Below are positions 25,672 to 33,871 of a stretch of 64,000 nt of DNA, in pieces. The notes beneath the pieces were generated by a model. That model was not told where the DNA came from and did no database searches. It saw nothing but the letters and a program-made list of their open reading frames with translations. The position numbers and the translations under genes were made by a program. Position 1 is the first letter of the stretch. The number at the start of each line of letters is the position of its first letter. This stretch comes from Proteobacteria bacterium UBA981 (GTDB lineage: Bacteria > Pseudomonadota > Gammaproteobacteria > Ga0077536). The stretch covers positions 255,935 through 319,934 of the forward strand of contig DBBP01000027.1 in assembly GCA_002292285.1 (NCBI GenBank), read 5' to 3'.

Positions 25672-25983
25672 TACGCCACCGCTCGTCGCACATTGCTCGA
25701 ACGCTGCGCACCAGGCCGGTCCATGACAAATGAATAAATGTCCATAGTGGAACTAAGCATAGTTCACTTGCGCGGGGCACGGGGTATGCGCAGTTGGCGG
25801 TGTTCTCAACCTTGTTCGATCTCGACTACGCGCAGCAGTGGGGTGGTTACGATGCGCATGCCTCGACCCGGCAAATCCATTGTGTGCAGGCGAATCAGGG
25901 TCCTGTCGCTATCCGTCCAGCCTGCCACGATATTCGTCATCAAGCTGAGATTGTCACTGGCACTTCACCACAACCAACTCGCG
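25672..25983. other. Intergenic region before the ATL gene
   Basis: 312 bases between the GFA gene and atl, both leftward. It contains one short leftward frame at 25806-25940 that looks codon-like (listed separately). The remaining 134 bases before atl presumably carry its promoter, but no clear hexamers are seen. A rightward frame across this stretch is mostly antisense to the GFA gene and is not called. Confidence 0.5.
25806..25940 (-). CDS. Possible small protein or gene fragment, 44 residues
   Basis: An ATG at 25940 opens 44 codons ending in TGA. The peptide reads naturally (for example DRTLIRLHTMDLPGRGMR and TTPLLRVVEIEQG), with GC-rich third positions like its neighbours. It lies 43 bases after the GFA stop in the same direction and has no good ribosome-binding site. 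It may be a small gene, or the tail of a decayed one. No family is recognised. Confidence 0.3.
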   Translation of the reverse strand: MTNIVAGWTDSDRTLIRLHTMDLPGRGMRIVTTPLLRVVEIEQG

Positions 25984-26442
25984 CTAGCTGGATGGTGCCG
26001 GAACATCAGCAGAAAACCTCGGCAGGCTGTCACTAATCTGATACCACGATGCCGCCGAAGCACAGTAACAATGAAAACTGTCGGCGACGTCCAGTGGATC
26101 GTCGAACAGGCCAGCCGCGATTCGAATGAGTTCCGGTGCATGGCTAGCCGCATAACTCAATTTGCTCCCGCACACGCGACAAAAATGTCGTTCGTGATCG
26201 GGCGACGATGCGAAACGTTCGATAAGCTCGGCGCCGGCGCTGATGTGCAGGTCAGCCCTCGCGATTTGTGCGTAGCTCGAAAACGCTGTGCCGTGCTGGC
26301 GGCGACACATAGAACAGTGGCAGTGCCGAATTGACTGCACGGGCCCGGTAATCTCAAAGCGAATTGCGCCGCACAGGCAACTGGCTTTGAAACACTCAGC
26401 TGCTGCGTTCGTAGCTGCTATCCAGAGTCGTGAGCCAGGCAT
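25984..26442 (-). CDS. GFA / CENP-V family zinc protein
   Basis: 152 residues from the ATG at 26442, the only canonical start near the domain. It overlaps the upstream gene by 47 bases. Zinc ligands are visible: CLC at 22-24, CHCSMC at 41-46, and CRVC at 88-91, the GFA arrangement. Members were named for glutathione-dependent formaldehyde activation, but most have no proven activity. The first 15 residues may not be translated if a non-standard start closer to the domain is used. Confidence 0.82.
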   Translation of the reverse strand: MPGSRLWIAATNAAAECFKASCLCGAIRFEITGPVQSIRHCHCSMCRRQHGTAFSSYAQIARADLHISAGAELIERFASSPDHERHFCRVCGSKLSYAASHAPELIRIAAGLFDDPLDVADSFHCYCASAASWYQISDSLPRFSADVPAPSS

Positions 26443-26764
26443 CCCAACGTGTGCCATCGGACGGGAATTTGGGATGATCAAAACGTGTGGCGAGAAAGTA
26501 GCCGTCGGGTAGCGCGTAGGCCACGGCAGCGACAAATATCAGGCCGGCTTTGTAGGCATCGCGCTGATCGTCGGTGACATGCTTTTCGGCGTCAGACGAC
26601 CATAAACCTGCAGCTCGCAGCAGTTCCATTTGCTTACCCACCTCACGAGCGCCGCGCATTGTAGCCAGGTAGAGGCTACCGTTGGCCTGGTCACCACCAT
26701 CGAACGTCAGTTCGTAATGGTCAACAATGCTGGCGGTGGTAAACGGTTGCGGTATCTCCATCAT
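26396..26764 (-). CDS. Conserved-looking hypothetical protein, 122 residues
   Basis: The ATG at 26764 is chosen because AAGGATGAG lies about eight bases upstream; an ATG nine bases earlier is an alternative. The protein is soluble and mixed alpha/beta, with two tryptophans near the C terminus (RWDAWLTTLD). The middle part reads HVTDDQRDAYKAGLIFVA and ALPDGYFLATRFDHP. I do not recognise the family. It overlaps the start of the GFA gene, suggesting cotranscription. Confidence 0.6.
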   Translation of the reverse strand: MMEIPQPFTTASIVDHYELTFDGGDQANGSLYLATMRGAREVGKQMELLRAAGLWSSDAEKHVTDDQRDAYKAGLIFVAAVAYALPDGYFLATRFDHPKFPSDGTRWDAWLTTLDSSYERSS

Positions 26765-26950
26765 CGAACTCATCCTTAGTCTGCGCCTGCGCGCGATTGA
26801 GGCCACGCAGAGTACTGATAAAAAATCTCAAGCCACAGCACGCGAAATTGAGATTCGTCACAACGTACCTACCAACAATCGGTCACATCCACGGGCGCGC
26901 CGAATGGTGAGGCGCTAACGCGAACTGCCCTCCTGTTTGATCGTGGACGG

Positions 26951-27244
26951 TCAGGCTTTGAGCTCAAGCTCAACGAATGCGAACTCAAAATTGTTAGCGT
27001 TAATTACATTATGCTCTACGCCTTGCGAACGATTGTACGATTGGCCGACCTTCAGATCGGCCGTAATATCGCCATCGCTGGTCTCTAGCAGCAGCTGCCC
27101 GTCACTTATCGGAACAACAACATAGTCATGAGCGTGCCGATGCCATCCCGTTTCCGCACCCGCAGCAAAACGCCATTCCGTCACGATGACCCGCTCGGTC
27201 TCGATTTGCCTGGTCGCTATTGCTGAAGGTCGAGAGTTGCTCAT
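26951..27244 (-). CDS. Small cupin-domain protein
   Basis: 97 residues making a single cupin barrel. Cupin motif 1 is seen as GWHRHAHDYVVVPISDG, with two His and a following acidic region; motif 2 is GVEHNVIN. The metal ligands His-His-(Glu/Asp)-His appear to be kept in part. No substrate can be assigned; small cupins of this type often bind metals or small carboxylates. It stands alone with about 100-140 bases on either side. Confidence 0.8.
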   Translation of the reverse strand: MSNSRPSAIATRQIETERVIVTEWRFAAGAETGWHRHAHDYVVVPISDGQLLLETSDGDITADLKVGQSYNRSQGVEHNVINANNFEFAFVELELKA

Positions 27245-27347
27245 CGCCGTCTGCCCGTGGTGCCGCTAGGGGACATTGATTATCCAGTTTCTCGGCACAT
27301 TTTCATTCACGCGTCGCGTAGAGCTGATTCGACTCGGCCATAGTCAC

Positions 27348-27848
27348 TCAGTTCAGCGACGGTCGATTGAGTTCAATAATGGTTGTGTAGCCAGCGCTGT
27401 CCCACTCCCCGCTTGCGCGACGAATCGAGATATTCGGATACTTGTAGTAGTCCCGTTTCCACAAAAAATCCTCGATCGAGGCTTTGATAAATAGCAAGTC
27501 ACGTTCCGAGCGATACTGTACAAAGGTATCCAGATTGGATGCGTACCACGCGGCGACCTGCGTCTCATCATCAACCGTAGCCAGGACCAGGCTGCCGAGA
27601 TCCTGCCAGCCATCGCGACGTACACACAAAGGCTTGACGCGGCCCCAGTTGAGTCCGATTGCCACGGCAGCGGGATAAACCGGCATCGTCACCTCATCCG
27701 AGGCGGGCAGGCAGCGCGAACGCCGTAAATGCTGCAGCTTGATCTTCATCGGTTTCGACAAGCCGGCCAGTGGCGCCCACTGCAGTTGCGGTGCAGCTTG
27801 CAGCACTACGATGAAGGCGAAGAATAACAACATTGCGCGCCACCACAT
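27348..27848 (-). CDS. Hypothetical exported or anchored protein
   Basis: 166 residues from the ATG at 27848; the frame is open for 43 more codons upstream but that part is Arg/Cys-rich and unlikely. The N terminus has one hydrophobic segment (LLFFAFIVVLQ) that could be a signal peptide or anchor. The rest has two Cys (RCLP, PLCVRRD), several Trp and a basic YYKYPNISIRRA stretch. No family is recognised. It follows the third pil ATPase by 190 bases on the same strand, so a shared transcript is possible but not shown. Confidence 0.55.
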   Translation of the reverse strand: MWWRAMLLFFAFIVVLQAAPQLQWAPLAGLSKPMKIKLQHLRRSRCLPASDEVTMPVYPAAVAIGLNWGRVKPLCVRRDGWQDLGSLVLATVDDETQVAAWYASNLDTFVQYRSERDLLFIKASIEDFLWKRDYYKYPNISIRRASGEWDSAGYTTIIELNRPSLN

Positions 27849-28038
27849 GAGGTTAGATTCTCCGCGACGACAGTAACGGTACGGAATTAGAATTTGCTGA
27901 CATGAGCGTGTGTTTATGAGGCGTGTCTGATGCGCACATCGGCTGTCGGAAGTGCCGTGCGGAGCGCGCGCGGACACAATCCATGTGCGGGTACTTCGGC
28001 GTCGGGCGTGGGTTCAGTCGCTCGCGGCAAGTGAGTCG

Positions 28039-29097
28039 CTATCCGAAGTTAATTTTCGCCTCAAGATTCGTCCTCGAATCGGCATTGCTGAGCGCTTCTT
28101 CGAGCGAGATACGTTCTTCCTTGAACAAGGTATGCAGCGCCATATCAAAGGTCTGCATGCCGCGCGTACCACTGCCCTCCATCGCTTCCTTCAGTTCATG
28201 AAGCTCGCCCTTGAGGATCAAGTCCGCAATGTGCGGCGTGTTGATCAACACCTCGATGGCGGCGACGCGCTTACCGTCCGCCGATTTAACCAGGCGCTGG
28301 GACACAACCGCGCGGATGTTCAGGGATAAATCCATGAACAACTGTTTGTGTAAATCTTGTGGAAACAGGTTAATGACGCGCTCCATAGCCTGATTCGCAT
28401 TGTTTGCGTGGAGCGTCGAAATCGCCAGGTGCCCAGTGTTGGCGAGCTCAAGAGCCGCCTCCATCGTCTCGCGCTCACGAATCTCACCGACCAGAATCAC
28501 GTCGGGTGCCTCACGCATGGCCGCTTTGAGCGCATTGCGATAGCTCAGCGTATCGACGCCAACTTCGCGCTGATTCACGATGGACTTCAGATTCGGGTGG
28601 GAAAATTCGACCGGGTCCTCGATGGTCAGGATGTGTCCGGTCATGCTCTTGTTGCGCTGATTGAGCATCGCAGCGAGCGTTGTCGATTTACCCGAGCCGG
28701 TAGCACCTACCATCAGGATCAGGCCGCGCTTGTTCATTATCTGCTCAGAGAGAATATCGGGTAGACCGAGCTGTTCAATGGTCGGAATCTCAGCAGGAAT
28801 GCGCCGTAGCACCATGCTGACTTCACCGCGCTGGCGAAAAATATTGACGCGAAAACGTGCCGATTTGTCCGCCAGTGCGATGGCGAAATCACATTCCAGG
28901 GTTTCCTCGAAACCCTTTATCTGGTGGTCATTCATGATGCCGTAGGCTGCTGCCTTAACCAGATCGCCAGTCAATTCAGTTTTGCCGACCGAATTGATAG
29001 TCCCTTCGATCTTGATCTTGACTGGTGCGCCGACGGTGAAAAACAAATCGGAACCGCTTTTGTCTCGCAGTAGATTGAGGTAGGGCGTGATATCCAT
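28039..29097 (-). CDS. Third PilT/PilU-family ATPase (PilU-like)
   Basis: 352 residues. It is a full retraction-type ATPase: N-terminal SGSDLFFTVGAP, Walker A GATGSGKST at 131-139, TIEDPVEF Asp box, VILVGEIRERET Walker B and HLAISTLHANNANQAMERV His box. It resembles PilU more than PilT in GHLAISTLHANNANQA and in LIKGELHELKEAM-like sequence before the C terminus. It lies 27 bases after pilU, in the same direction. Most type IV pilus systems have one pilT and one pilU; a third copy suggests extra tuning of retraction, by inference. Confidence 0.88.
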   Translation of the reverse strand: MDITPYLNLLRDKSGSDLFFTVGAPVKIKIEGTINSVGKTELTGDLVKAAAYGIMNDHQIKGFEETLECDFAIALADKSARFRVNIFRQRGEVSMVLRRIPAEIPTIEQLGLPDILSEQIMNKRGLILMVGATGSGKSTTLAAMLNQRNKSMTGHILTIEDPVEFSHPNLKSIVNQREVGVDTLSYRNALKAAMREAPDVILVGEIRERETMEAALELANTGHLAISTLHANNANQAMERVINLFPQDLHKQLFMDLSLNIRAVVSQRLVKSADGKRVAAIEVLINTPHIADLILKGELHELKEAMEGSGTRGMQTFDMALHTLFKEERISLEEALSNADSRTNLEAKINFG

Positions 29098-29124
29098 TCT
29101 TTTTCCTGGCGCTGTGCTAAAAAG

Positions 29125-30291
29125 CTAGCGCAGCATACCTGATTCTTCCTCTTCTTCTTCGAGCGACAAACCGCCTGCCTCGTCCAGTATGTTGCGCCCT
29201 TTGGCCGCTTTTCCTTCGAGCTTAATGCGTAAACGCAACTCGTTTTGCGAGTCCGCATTGCGCATTGCGTCATCCATCGAAATGGCGTCGGCTTCATACA
29301 AATCGAACAGCGACTGGTCGAATGTTTTCATGCCCATTTCGTTCGACTTCGACATGATCTCCTTAATACCGTGCACCTCGCCTTTCAATATGAGGTCAGA
29401 GATCAGTGGTGAATTGAGCAGAATCTCAATGGCGGCGGCGCGCCCTTTGCCATCGGTCTTTTTCAACAAACGCTGGGAAATCACGGCGCGCAGGTTGAGC
29501 GACAAATCCATTAGCAACTGAGTACGACGCTCTTCCGGGAAAAAGTTAATGATGCGATCAAGCGCCTGGTTAGAGCTGTTCGCGTGCAGTGTAGCCACGG
29601 CGAGATGGCCGGTTTCAGCAAAAGCGATTCCGAATTCCATGGTCTCGCGATCGCGAATCTCGCCGAGCAAAATCACATCAGGCGCTTGGCGCAACGTATT
29701 CTTCAATGCGATGTCCCAGTCGTCCGTATCGACGCCCACTTCGCGCTGCATGATGATGCAATTTTTGTGGGGGTGGACGTACTCGATCGGATCTTCGATG
29801 GTAATGATGTGGCCGTAGGAGTTTGCGTTGCGGTGATCAATCATGGCCGCCAACGAGGTCGATTTCCCTGAGCCGGTACCGCCGACCATAATAACGAGAC
29901 CACGTTTAGCGCTGATGATTTCTTTCAGTACTTCCGGCAGTCCGAGTTTATCGAGGTTCGGCACTTCGGTTTCGATCACACGCAGTACCAGACCACAGGC
30001 ACCTTGCTGAATATAAGCATTGCAACGGAAGCGACCGATGCCGGCCGGGGCGATGGCGAAGTTACATTCCTTCGTCGCCTCGTATTCCTTAATTTGGCGA
30101 TCGTTCATGATCGCGTAAGCGAGCGCCTTGGTGTTGTCGCCGCTGAGTTTGGTTTTGGAAACCGGCGTGACTTTACCGTCGAGCTTCATCGCCGGTGGAA
30201 AGTCCTTGGTGATAAACATGTCCGAACCCTTTTTCTCAACGATCAGGGTTAACAGATCCCGCATGTATTTAATCGCTTGTTCGCGTTCCAT
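29125..30291 (-). CDS. pilU: Type IV pilus retraction ATPase PilU
   Basis: 388 residues, the PilU length (Pseudomonas 382). KGSDMFIT near the start, Walker A GGTGSGKST at 137-145, TIEDPIEYVHPH, VILLGEIRDRET and GHLAVATLHANSSNQALDRI are present. The C-terminal tail has the acidic LSLEEEEEE stretch, parallel to the acidic C terminus of PilU. PilU supports PilT-driven retraction. It is the second gene of the run, 54 bases after pilT. Confidence 0.92.
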   Translation of the reverse strand: MEREQAIKYMRDLLTLIVEKKGSDMFITKDFPPAMKLDGKVTPVSKTKLSGDNTKALAYAIMNDRQIKEYEATKECNFAIAPAGIGRFRCNAYIQQGACGLVLRVIETEVPNLDKLGLPEVLKEIISAKRGLVIMVGGTGSGKSTSLAAMIDHRNANSYGHIITIEDPIEYVHPHKNCIIMQREVGVDTDDWDIALKNTLRQAPDVILLGEIRDRETMEFGIAFAETGHLAVATLHANSSNQALDRIINFFPEERRTQLLMDLSLNLRAVISQRLLKKTDGKGRAAAIEILLNSPLISDLILKGEVHGIKEIMSKSNEMGMKTFDQSLFDLYEADAISMDDAMRNADSQNELRLRIKLEGKAAKGRNILDEAGGLSLEEEEEESGMLR

Positions 30292-30345
30292 CTCGCACCT
30301 CCGGTTCAGCTCGATATTTTGCTGCGGTCTAAATCTAAAACGGAC

Positions 30346-31380
30346 CTAGAAGTTGTCTTTATTCGCTGCCTTGAGGCGCGCCTCGTTGCGAGTCACCAAA
30401 TTCTTGTCGATCATTTGCTGCAGATTCTGGTCGAGGGTCTGCATGCCGTACTGTTGGCCAGTCTGAATCGCGGAATACATTTGGGCGATTTTATTCTCGC
30501 GAATCAGATTTCGAATTGCCGGTGTCCCGAGCATGATCTCGTGGGCAGCAATACGGCCGCCGCCAACCTTTTTCATCAGTGTTTGAGAAATAACCGCACG
30601 CAGAGATTCCGACAGCATCGCGCGCACCATGTCTTTTTCTTCAGCGGGAAAGACGTCGACGACGCGATCGATGGTCTTTGCGGCTGAGCTGGTGTGCAGA
30701 GTACCGAATACCAAGTGACCCGTTTCGGCCGCGGAAAGCGCGAGGCGAATGGTCTCCAGATCGCGCATTTCACCGACCAGAATCACGTCCGGGTCTTCGC
30801 GCAAGGCGGAGCGTAGCGCCTCGTTGAAACCGAGCGTATCGCGGTGCACCTCGCGCTGGTTCATCAGGCATTTCTTACTTTGGTGAACGAACTCAATCGG
30901 GTCCTCAATCGTGAGGATGTGGCCATATTCCGTCTCGTTCTTGTGATTGACCATAGCCGCTAGGGTGGTAGATTTGCCGGAACCCGTCGGCCCGGTTACG
31001 AGCACGACCCCACGCGGAATATCAGCGATTTCCTTGAAAATTTCTGGGGCCTTTAAGTCTTCCAGGCTCAGAATCTCAGATGGAATCGTCCGGAACACGG
31101 CACCTGCACCGCGATTCTGGTTAAAGGCGTTGACCCGGAAGCGAGCCAGCCCGGGAATCTCGAACGAGAAATCACATTCAAGAAATTCCTCATAATCCTT
31201 TTGCTGCTTGTCGTTCATGATGTCGTAGACCAGATCATGAACGGTGGTGTGGTCCATCGCTGGGACATTAATACGGCGCACGTCGCCGTCCACCCGGATC
31301 ATCGGTGGCAAGCCAGCCGACAAATGCATATCCGAGGCACCGTTCTTCACGCCAAACGCAAGTAGCTCACCGATATCCAT
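30346..31380 (-). CDS. pilT: Type IV pilus retraction ATPase PilT
   Basis: 344 residues, exactly the usual PilT length. It powers pilus depolymerisation and twitching motility. Walker A GPTGSGKST lies at 130-138, the Asp box TIEDPIEF at 157-164, Walker B VILVGE at 199-204, and the His box TGHLVFGTLHTSSAAKTIDR follows. The C-terminal AIRNLIRENK motif, needed for retraction in PilT, is intact. It is first of three tandem ATPase genes and diverges from yggS, as in Pseudomonas. Confidence 0.97.
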   Translation of the reverse strand: MDIGELLAFGVKNGASDMHLSAGLPPMIRVDGDVRRINVPAMDHTTVHDLVYDIMNDKQQKDYEEFLECDFSFEIPGLARFRVNAFNQNRGAGAVFRTIPSEILSLEDLKAPEIFKEIADIPRGVVLVTGPTGSGKSTTLAAMVNHKNETEYGHILTIEDPIEFVHQSKKCLMNQREVHRDTLGFNEALRSALREDPDVILVGEMRDLETIRLALSAAETGHLVFGTLHTSSAAKTIDRVVDVFPAEEKDMVRAMLSESLRAVISQTLMKKVGGGRIAAHEIMLGTPAIRNLIRENKIAQMYSAIQTGQQYGMQTLDQNLQQMIDKNLVTRNEARLKAANKDNF

Positions 31381-31562
31381 AACCTTTTCTCAAGACAACT
31401 GATAAATTCATGCGATTCGGAAGCGGCACCGAGCACAGTTTGCAGGCTTGGGCTTGCCAGTATTAGTCTGGGGCAATAGCCTGCGATAACACCGGAAACT
31501 TTACCAAGAACCGTCCTTACATACCATGTACCAACTGACCCTGTACGCGTTGCCCTCGAGCC

Positions 31563-32246
31563 GTGACTGATATCGCTGAGAACCTGAGTGTCCTGAAACA
31601 GGACATCCGCACCCGTGAGCTGGAGTACGGTCGTGCGGCGAACAGCGTTCGCCTGCTGGCGGTCAGTAAACGCCAGCCCGCCAGTGCGATTCGCGACGCC
31701 TGGGAGGCTGGCCAGCGTGCCTTCGGTGAAAATTTCCTCCAGGAGGCGCTGGACAAACGGCGCGAGCTCGCCGAGCTTGATATCGAGTGGCATTTCATTG
31801 GCTCGATACAAAGCAATAAAACTGCCGACATCGCGCGCGCCTTCGATTGGGTCCATACCGTCGACCGCGTCCGCATCGCCGAACGCCTTAACCGGCAACG
31901 ACCGGCTGAACTTGCACCATTAAACGTGCTGATTCAGGTCAACATCAGCCGCGAGACGACCAAGAGCGGGATTGCGCCCGAGTCGCTGGGTGAGCTCGTG
32001 CACGAAATATCCGCACTGCCTCGTCTGAACCTGGTCGGATTGATGGCCATGCCGGCCCAGGTCGACGGACTCGCCGGGCAACGTGCGCCGTTTGCGCAAG
32101 TCGCTGCCCTCGCGCGCAACTGCCAGTCGGCACTTGAGACCTTGTCCATGGGCACTTCGCTGGATTATGTCGCTGCGATTGCCGAGGGTGCCTCGCTGAT
32201 TAGGCTCGGCACGGCGGTTTTCGGTCCGCGCGTCCAGGGGGCGTGA
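31563..32246 (+). CDS. yggS: YggS, PLP-binding homeostasis protein
   Basis: 227 residues from a GTG at 31563. The PLP Lys is Lys36 in LLAVSK. FGENFLQEALDK, WHFIGSIQSNK, VNISRETTKSGI, LVGLMAMPA and LSMGTSLDYVAAIAEGAS-type sequence with RLGTAVFG complete the alanine-racemase-like barrel. It keeps free pyridoxal phosphate in balance and has no known catalysis. It opens the yggS-proC-yggT set. Confidence 0.95.
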   Translation: MTDIAENLSVLKQDIRTRELEYGRAANSVRLLAVSKRQPASAIRDAWEAGQRAFGENFLQEALDKRRELAELDIEWHFIGSIQSNKTADIARAFDWVHTVDRVRIAERLNRQRPAELAPLNVLIQVNISRETTKSGIAPESLGELVHEISALPRLNLVGLMAMPAQVDGLAGQRAPFAQVAALARNCQSALETLSMGTSLDYVAAIAEGASLIRLGTAVFGPRVQGA

Positions 32247-32280
32247 TAAAATCGCCGCCCATTCGAACGATACACTCGCT

Positions 32281-33099
32281 ATGCAGCCCACTTTCGCATT
32301 TATCGGTGGCGGCAACATGGGCCGCGCCCTGATCGGAGGTCTGCTGCAGGCAGGACATGCGGCGAGCAAGATTCGTGTGGCGGATGCGTTCGCGCCATCG
32401 CGCGAACAATGTCGTGAACTGTTTTCCGTTCAGGTGTACGAACAGAATCTGGACGCGGTAGTCGACGCGGACGTGGTGGTATTCGCAGTTAAACCGCAAC
32501 AATTGCGCGATGTTGCCGGGCAATTGGCAGACACGGCGAGCGACTCTGTCCTCTATCTGTCGATCGCAGCGGGTATCACCATCGAACATTTGCAGCGCTG
32601 GCTGGGGCCCACACGTTCGATAGTTCGCTGCATGCCGAATACACCGGCGCTGGTCGGCAGTGGCGCGGCAGCACTGTGCGCGAACGCTCGCGTTAGTTCG
32701 CCGCAACGCGCATTAGCCGATAGTCTGTTGGGCGCGGTTGGTAGTGCCCAGTGGCTGGAAGATGAAGGCCTCATGGACGCCGTAACTGCGGTGTCCGGTA
32801 GTGGGCCGGCTTATTTTTTCCTATTTATAGAACTGATAGAGAAAATTGCCGGCGAGCTTGGACTACCGCAGACCTTAGCTCGCTCACTGGCTATAGACAC
32901 CGCATTGGGTGCGTCGCGGCTGGCGCACAGCTCCGAGCAGGCGCCGGCCCAGCTACGCGAACAAGTCACTTCCGCCGGCGGCACGACTGCCAGCGCATTG
33001 GCCGTATTTGAACAACGCGGCCTCGAAGACCTTGTCCGCGAGGCCTTGACCGCGGCTCGTGATCGCTCGATCGCGTTAGCCCGTCAGGTCGAATCGTAA
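32281..33099 (+). CDS. proC: Pyrroline-5-carboxylate reductase
   Basis: 272 residues. It performs the last step of proline synthesis. The NAD(P) loop GGGNMG is at 9-14 after FAFIGG. VFAVKPQQ, MPNTPALVGSGA, TAVSGSGPAYFF and the C-terminal EQVTSAGGTTASAL motif are all present. Its TAA shares its last base with the ATG of yggT. Confidence 0.97.
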   Translation: MQPTFAFIGGGNMGRALIGGLLQAGHAASKIRVADAFAPSREQCRELFSVQVYEQNLDAVVDADVVVFAVKPQQLRDVAGQLADTASDSVLYLSIAAGITIEHLQRWLGPTRSIVRCMPNTPALVGSGAAALCANARVSSPQRALADSLLGAVGSAQWLEDEGLMDAVTAVSGSGPAYFFLFIELIEKIAGELGLPQTLARSLAIDTALGASRLAHSSEQAPAQLREQVTSAGGTTASALAVFEQRGLEDLVREALTAARDRSIALARQVES

Positions 33100-33674
33100 T
33101 GGGCGGGGGCTATGTCTCGAATGCCGGCGTCTTCCTGATCGATTTCGTTTTCGGCCTGTACATCTTCGCGGTCCTGCTGCGTTTGCTGCTGCAACTCGTA
33201 CGCGCGGATTTTTATAATCCCTTGTGTCAGGCAATTGTCACCATCACAAACCCGCCACTGATACCGATGCGACGGGTGATCCCATCCATCGCTGGCATCG
33301 ATACCTCGTCCATCATCCTGTTGCTGGCGCTGCAGATGATGAATACGGGCGCAGTCGCCATGATCGTGGGCGCAAGTCCTAACGCGCCGGCATTACTGAC
33401 GATTGCAGCTGCCGAATTGCTCAGTAAAGTTGTCTGGACCTACATTGGTGCGATTATTATCCAGATCGTCATGAGTTGGGTCGGGCAGGGCGTATACAAC
33501 CCGATCATCTCCCTGATTCATGCCCTGACTGAGCCATTGCTCCGACCAGCGCGCCGCGCCATTCCGTCTCTAGGCGGTCTCGATCTGTCACCAATGCTCG
33601 TGATTGTCGGTTTGCAGTTGTCTTTGATGCTCGTCGTACAACCACTGCGGGATCTCGGTCTGTCGTTCCTGTGA
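33099..33674 (+). CDS. yggT: YggT family integral membrane protein
   Basis: 191 residues with two YGGT repeats, each of two membrane helices: one around IDFVFGLYIFAVLLRLLLQL with NPLCQAIVTITNPPL, and one around YIGAIIIQIVMSWVG with NPIISLIHALTEPLLRP. The N-P-x2-x-I motifs are the family mark. Function is unclear; some members aid osmotic stress tolerance. It is coupled to proC by a one-base overlap. Confidence 0.93.
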   Translation: MGGGYVSNAGVFLIDFVFGLYIFAVLLRLLLQLVRADFYNPLCQAIVTITNPPLIPMRRVIPSIAGIDTSSIILLLALQMMNTGAVAMIVGASPNAPALLTIAAAELLSKVVWTYIGAIIIQIVMSWVGQGVYNPIISLIHALTEPLLRPARRAIPSLGGLDLSPMLVIVGLQLSLMLVVQPLRDLGLSFL

Positions 33675-33750
33675 GAAGCTCGATGGGCAACAGCGGTGAT
33701 CGTGCTTTAGTGACCGTTTCGTCGGCTCGCTCAAAAGCAGGTAGCAGCCT

Positions 33751-33764
33751 CCAAGCTGACTTGG
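33751..33764 (+). other. Small hairpin in the metX leader
   Basis: CCAAG-CTGA-CTTGG forms a perfect five-pair stem with a tetraloop, 108 bases before metX. The octamer CAGCCTCC occurs twice in the leader (33745-33752 and 33816-33823). The region does not match the SAM-I or SAM-II riboswitch consensus as I know them. Confidence 0.35.
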
Positions 33765-33825
33765 TGAACCCGACAATGAGCCGCGTGAGCTGCGCGCAGG
33801 AGCCCCCGGTTTGCTCAGCCTCCTA

Positions 33826-33839
33826 AGTCTAATTAGACT
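33826..33839. promoter_or_regulatory. 14-bp perfect palindrome upstream of metX, candidate operator
   Basis: AGTCTAATTAGACT is a perfect palindrome 33 bases before the metX ATG. Its AT-rich centre in a GC-rich intergenic region suggests a dimeric repressor site. The sequence is not the MetJ box (AGACGTCT). Which regulator binds, if any, is unknown. Confidence 0.45.
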
Positions 33840-33871
33840 CTGCCCCCCAGCAATCAGGACCAACTCCGTCC

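Noticed and set aside
33675..33871. SAM riboswitch upstream of metX
   Set aside because: The leader does not show the conserved cores of the SAM riboswitch classes I know; only a small hairpin and a palindrome are visible.
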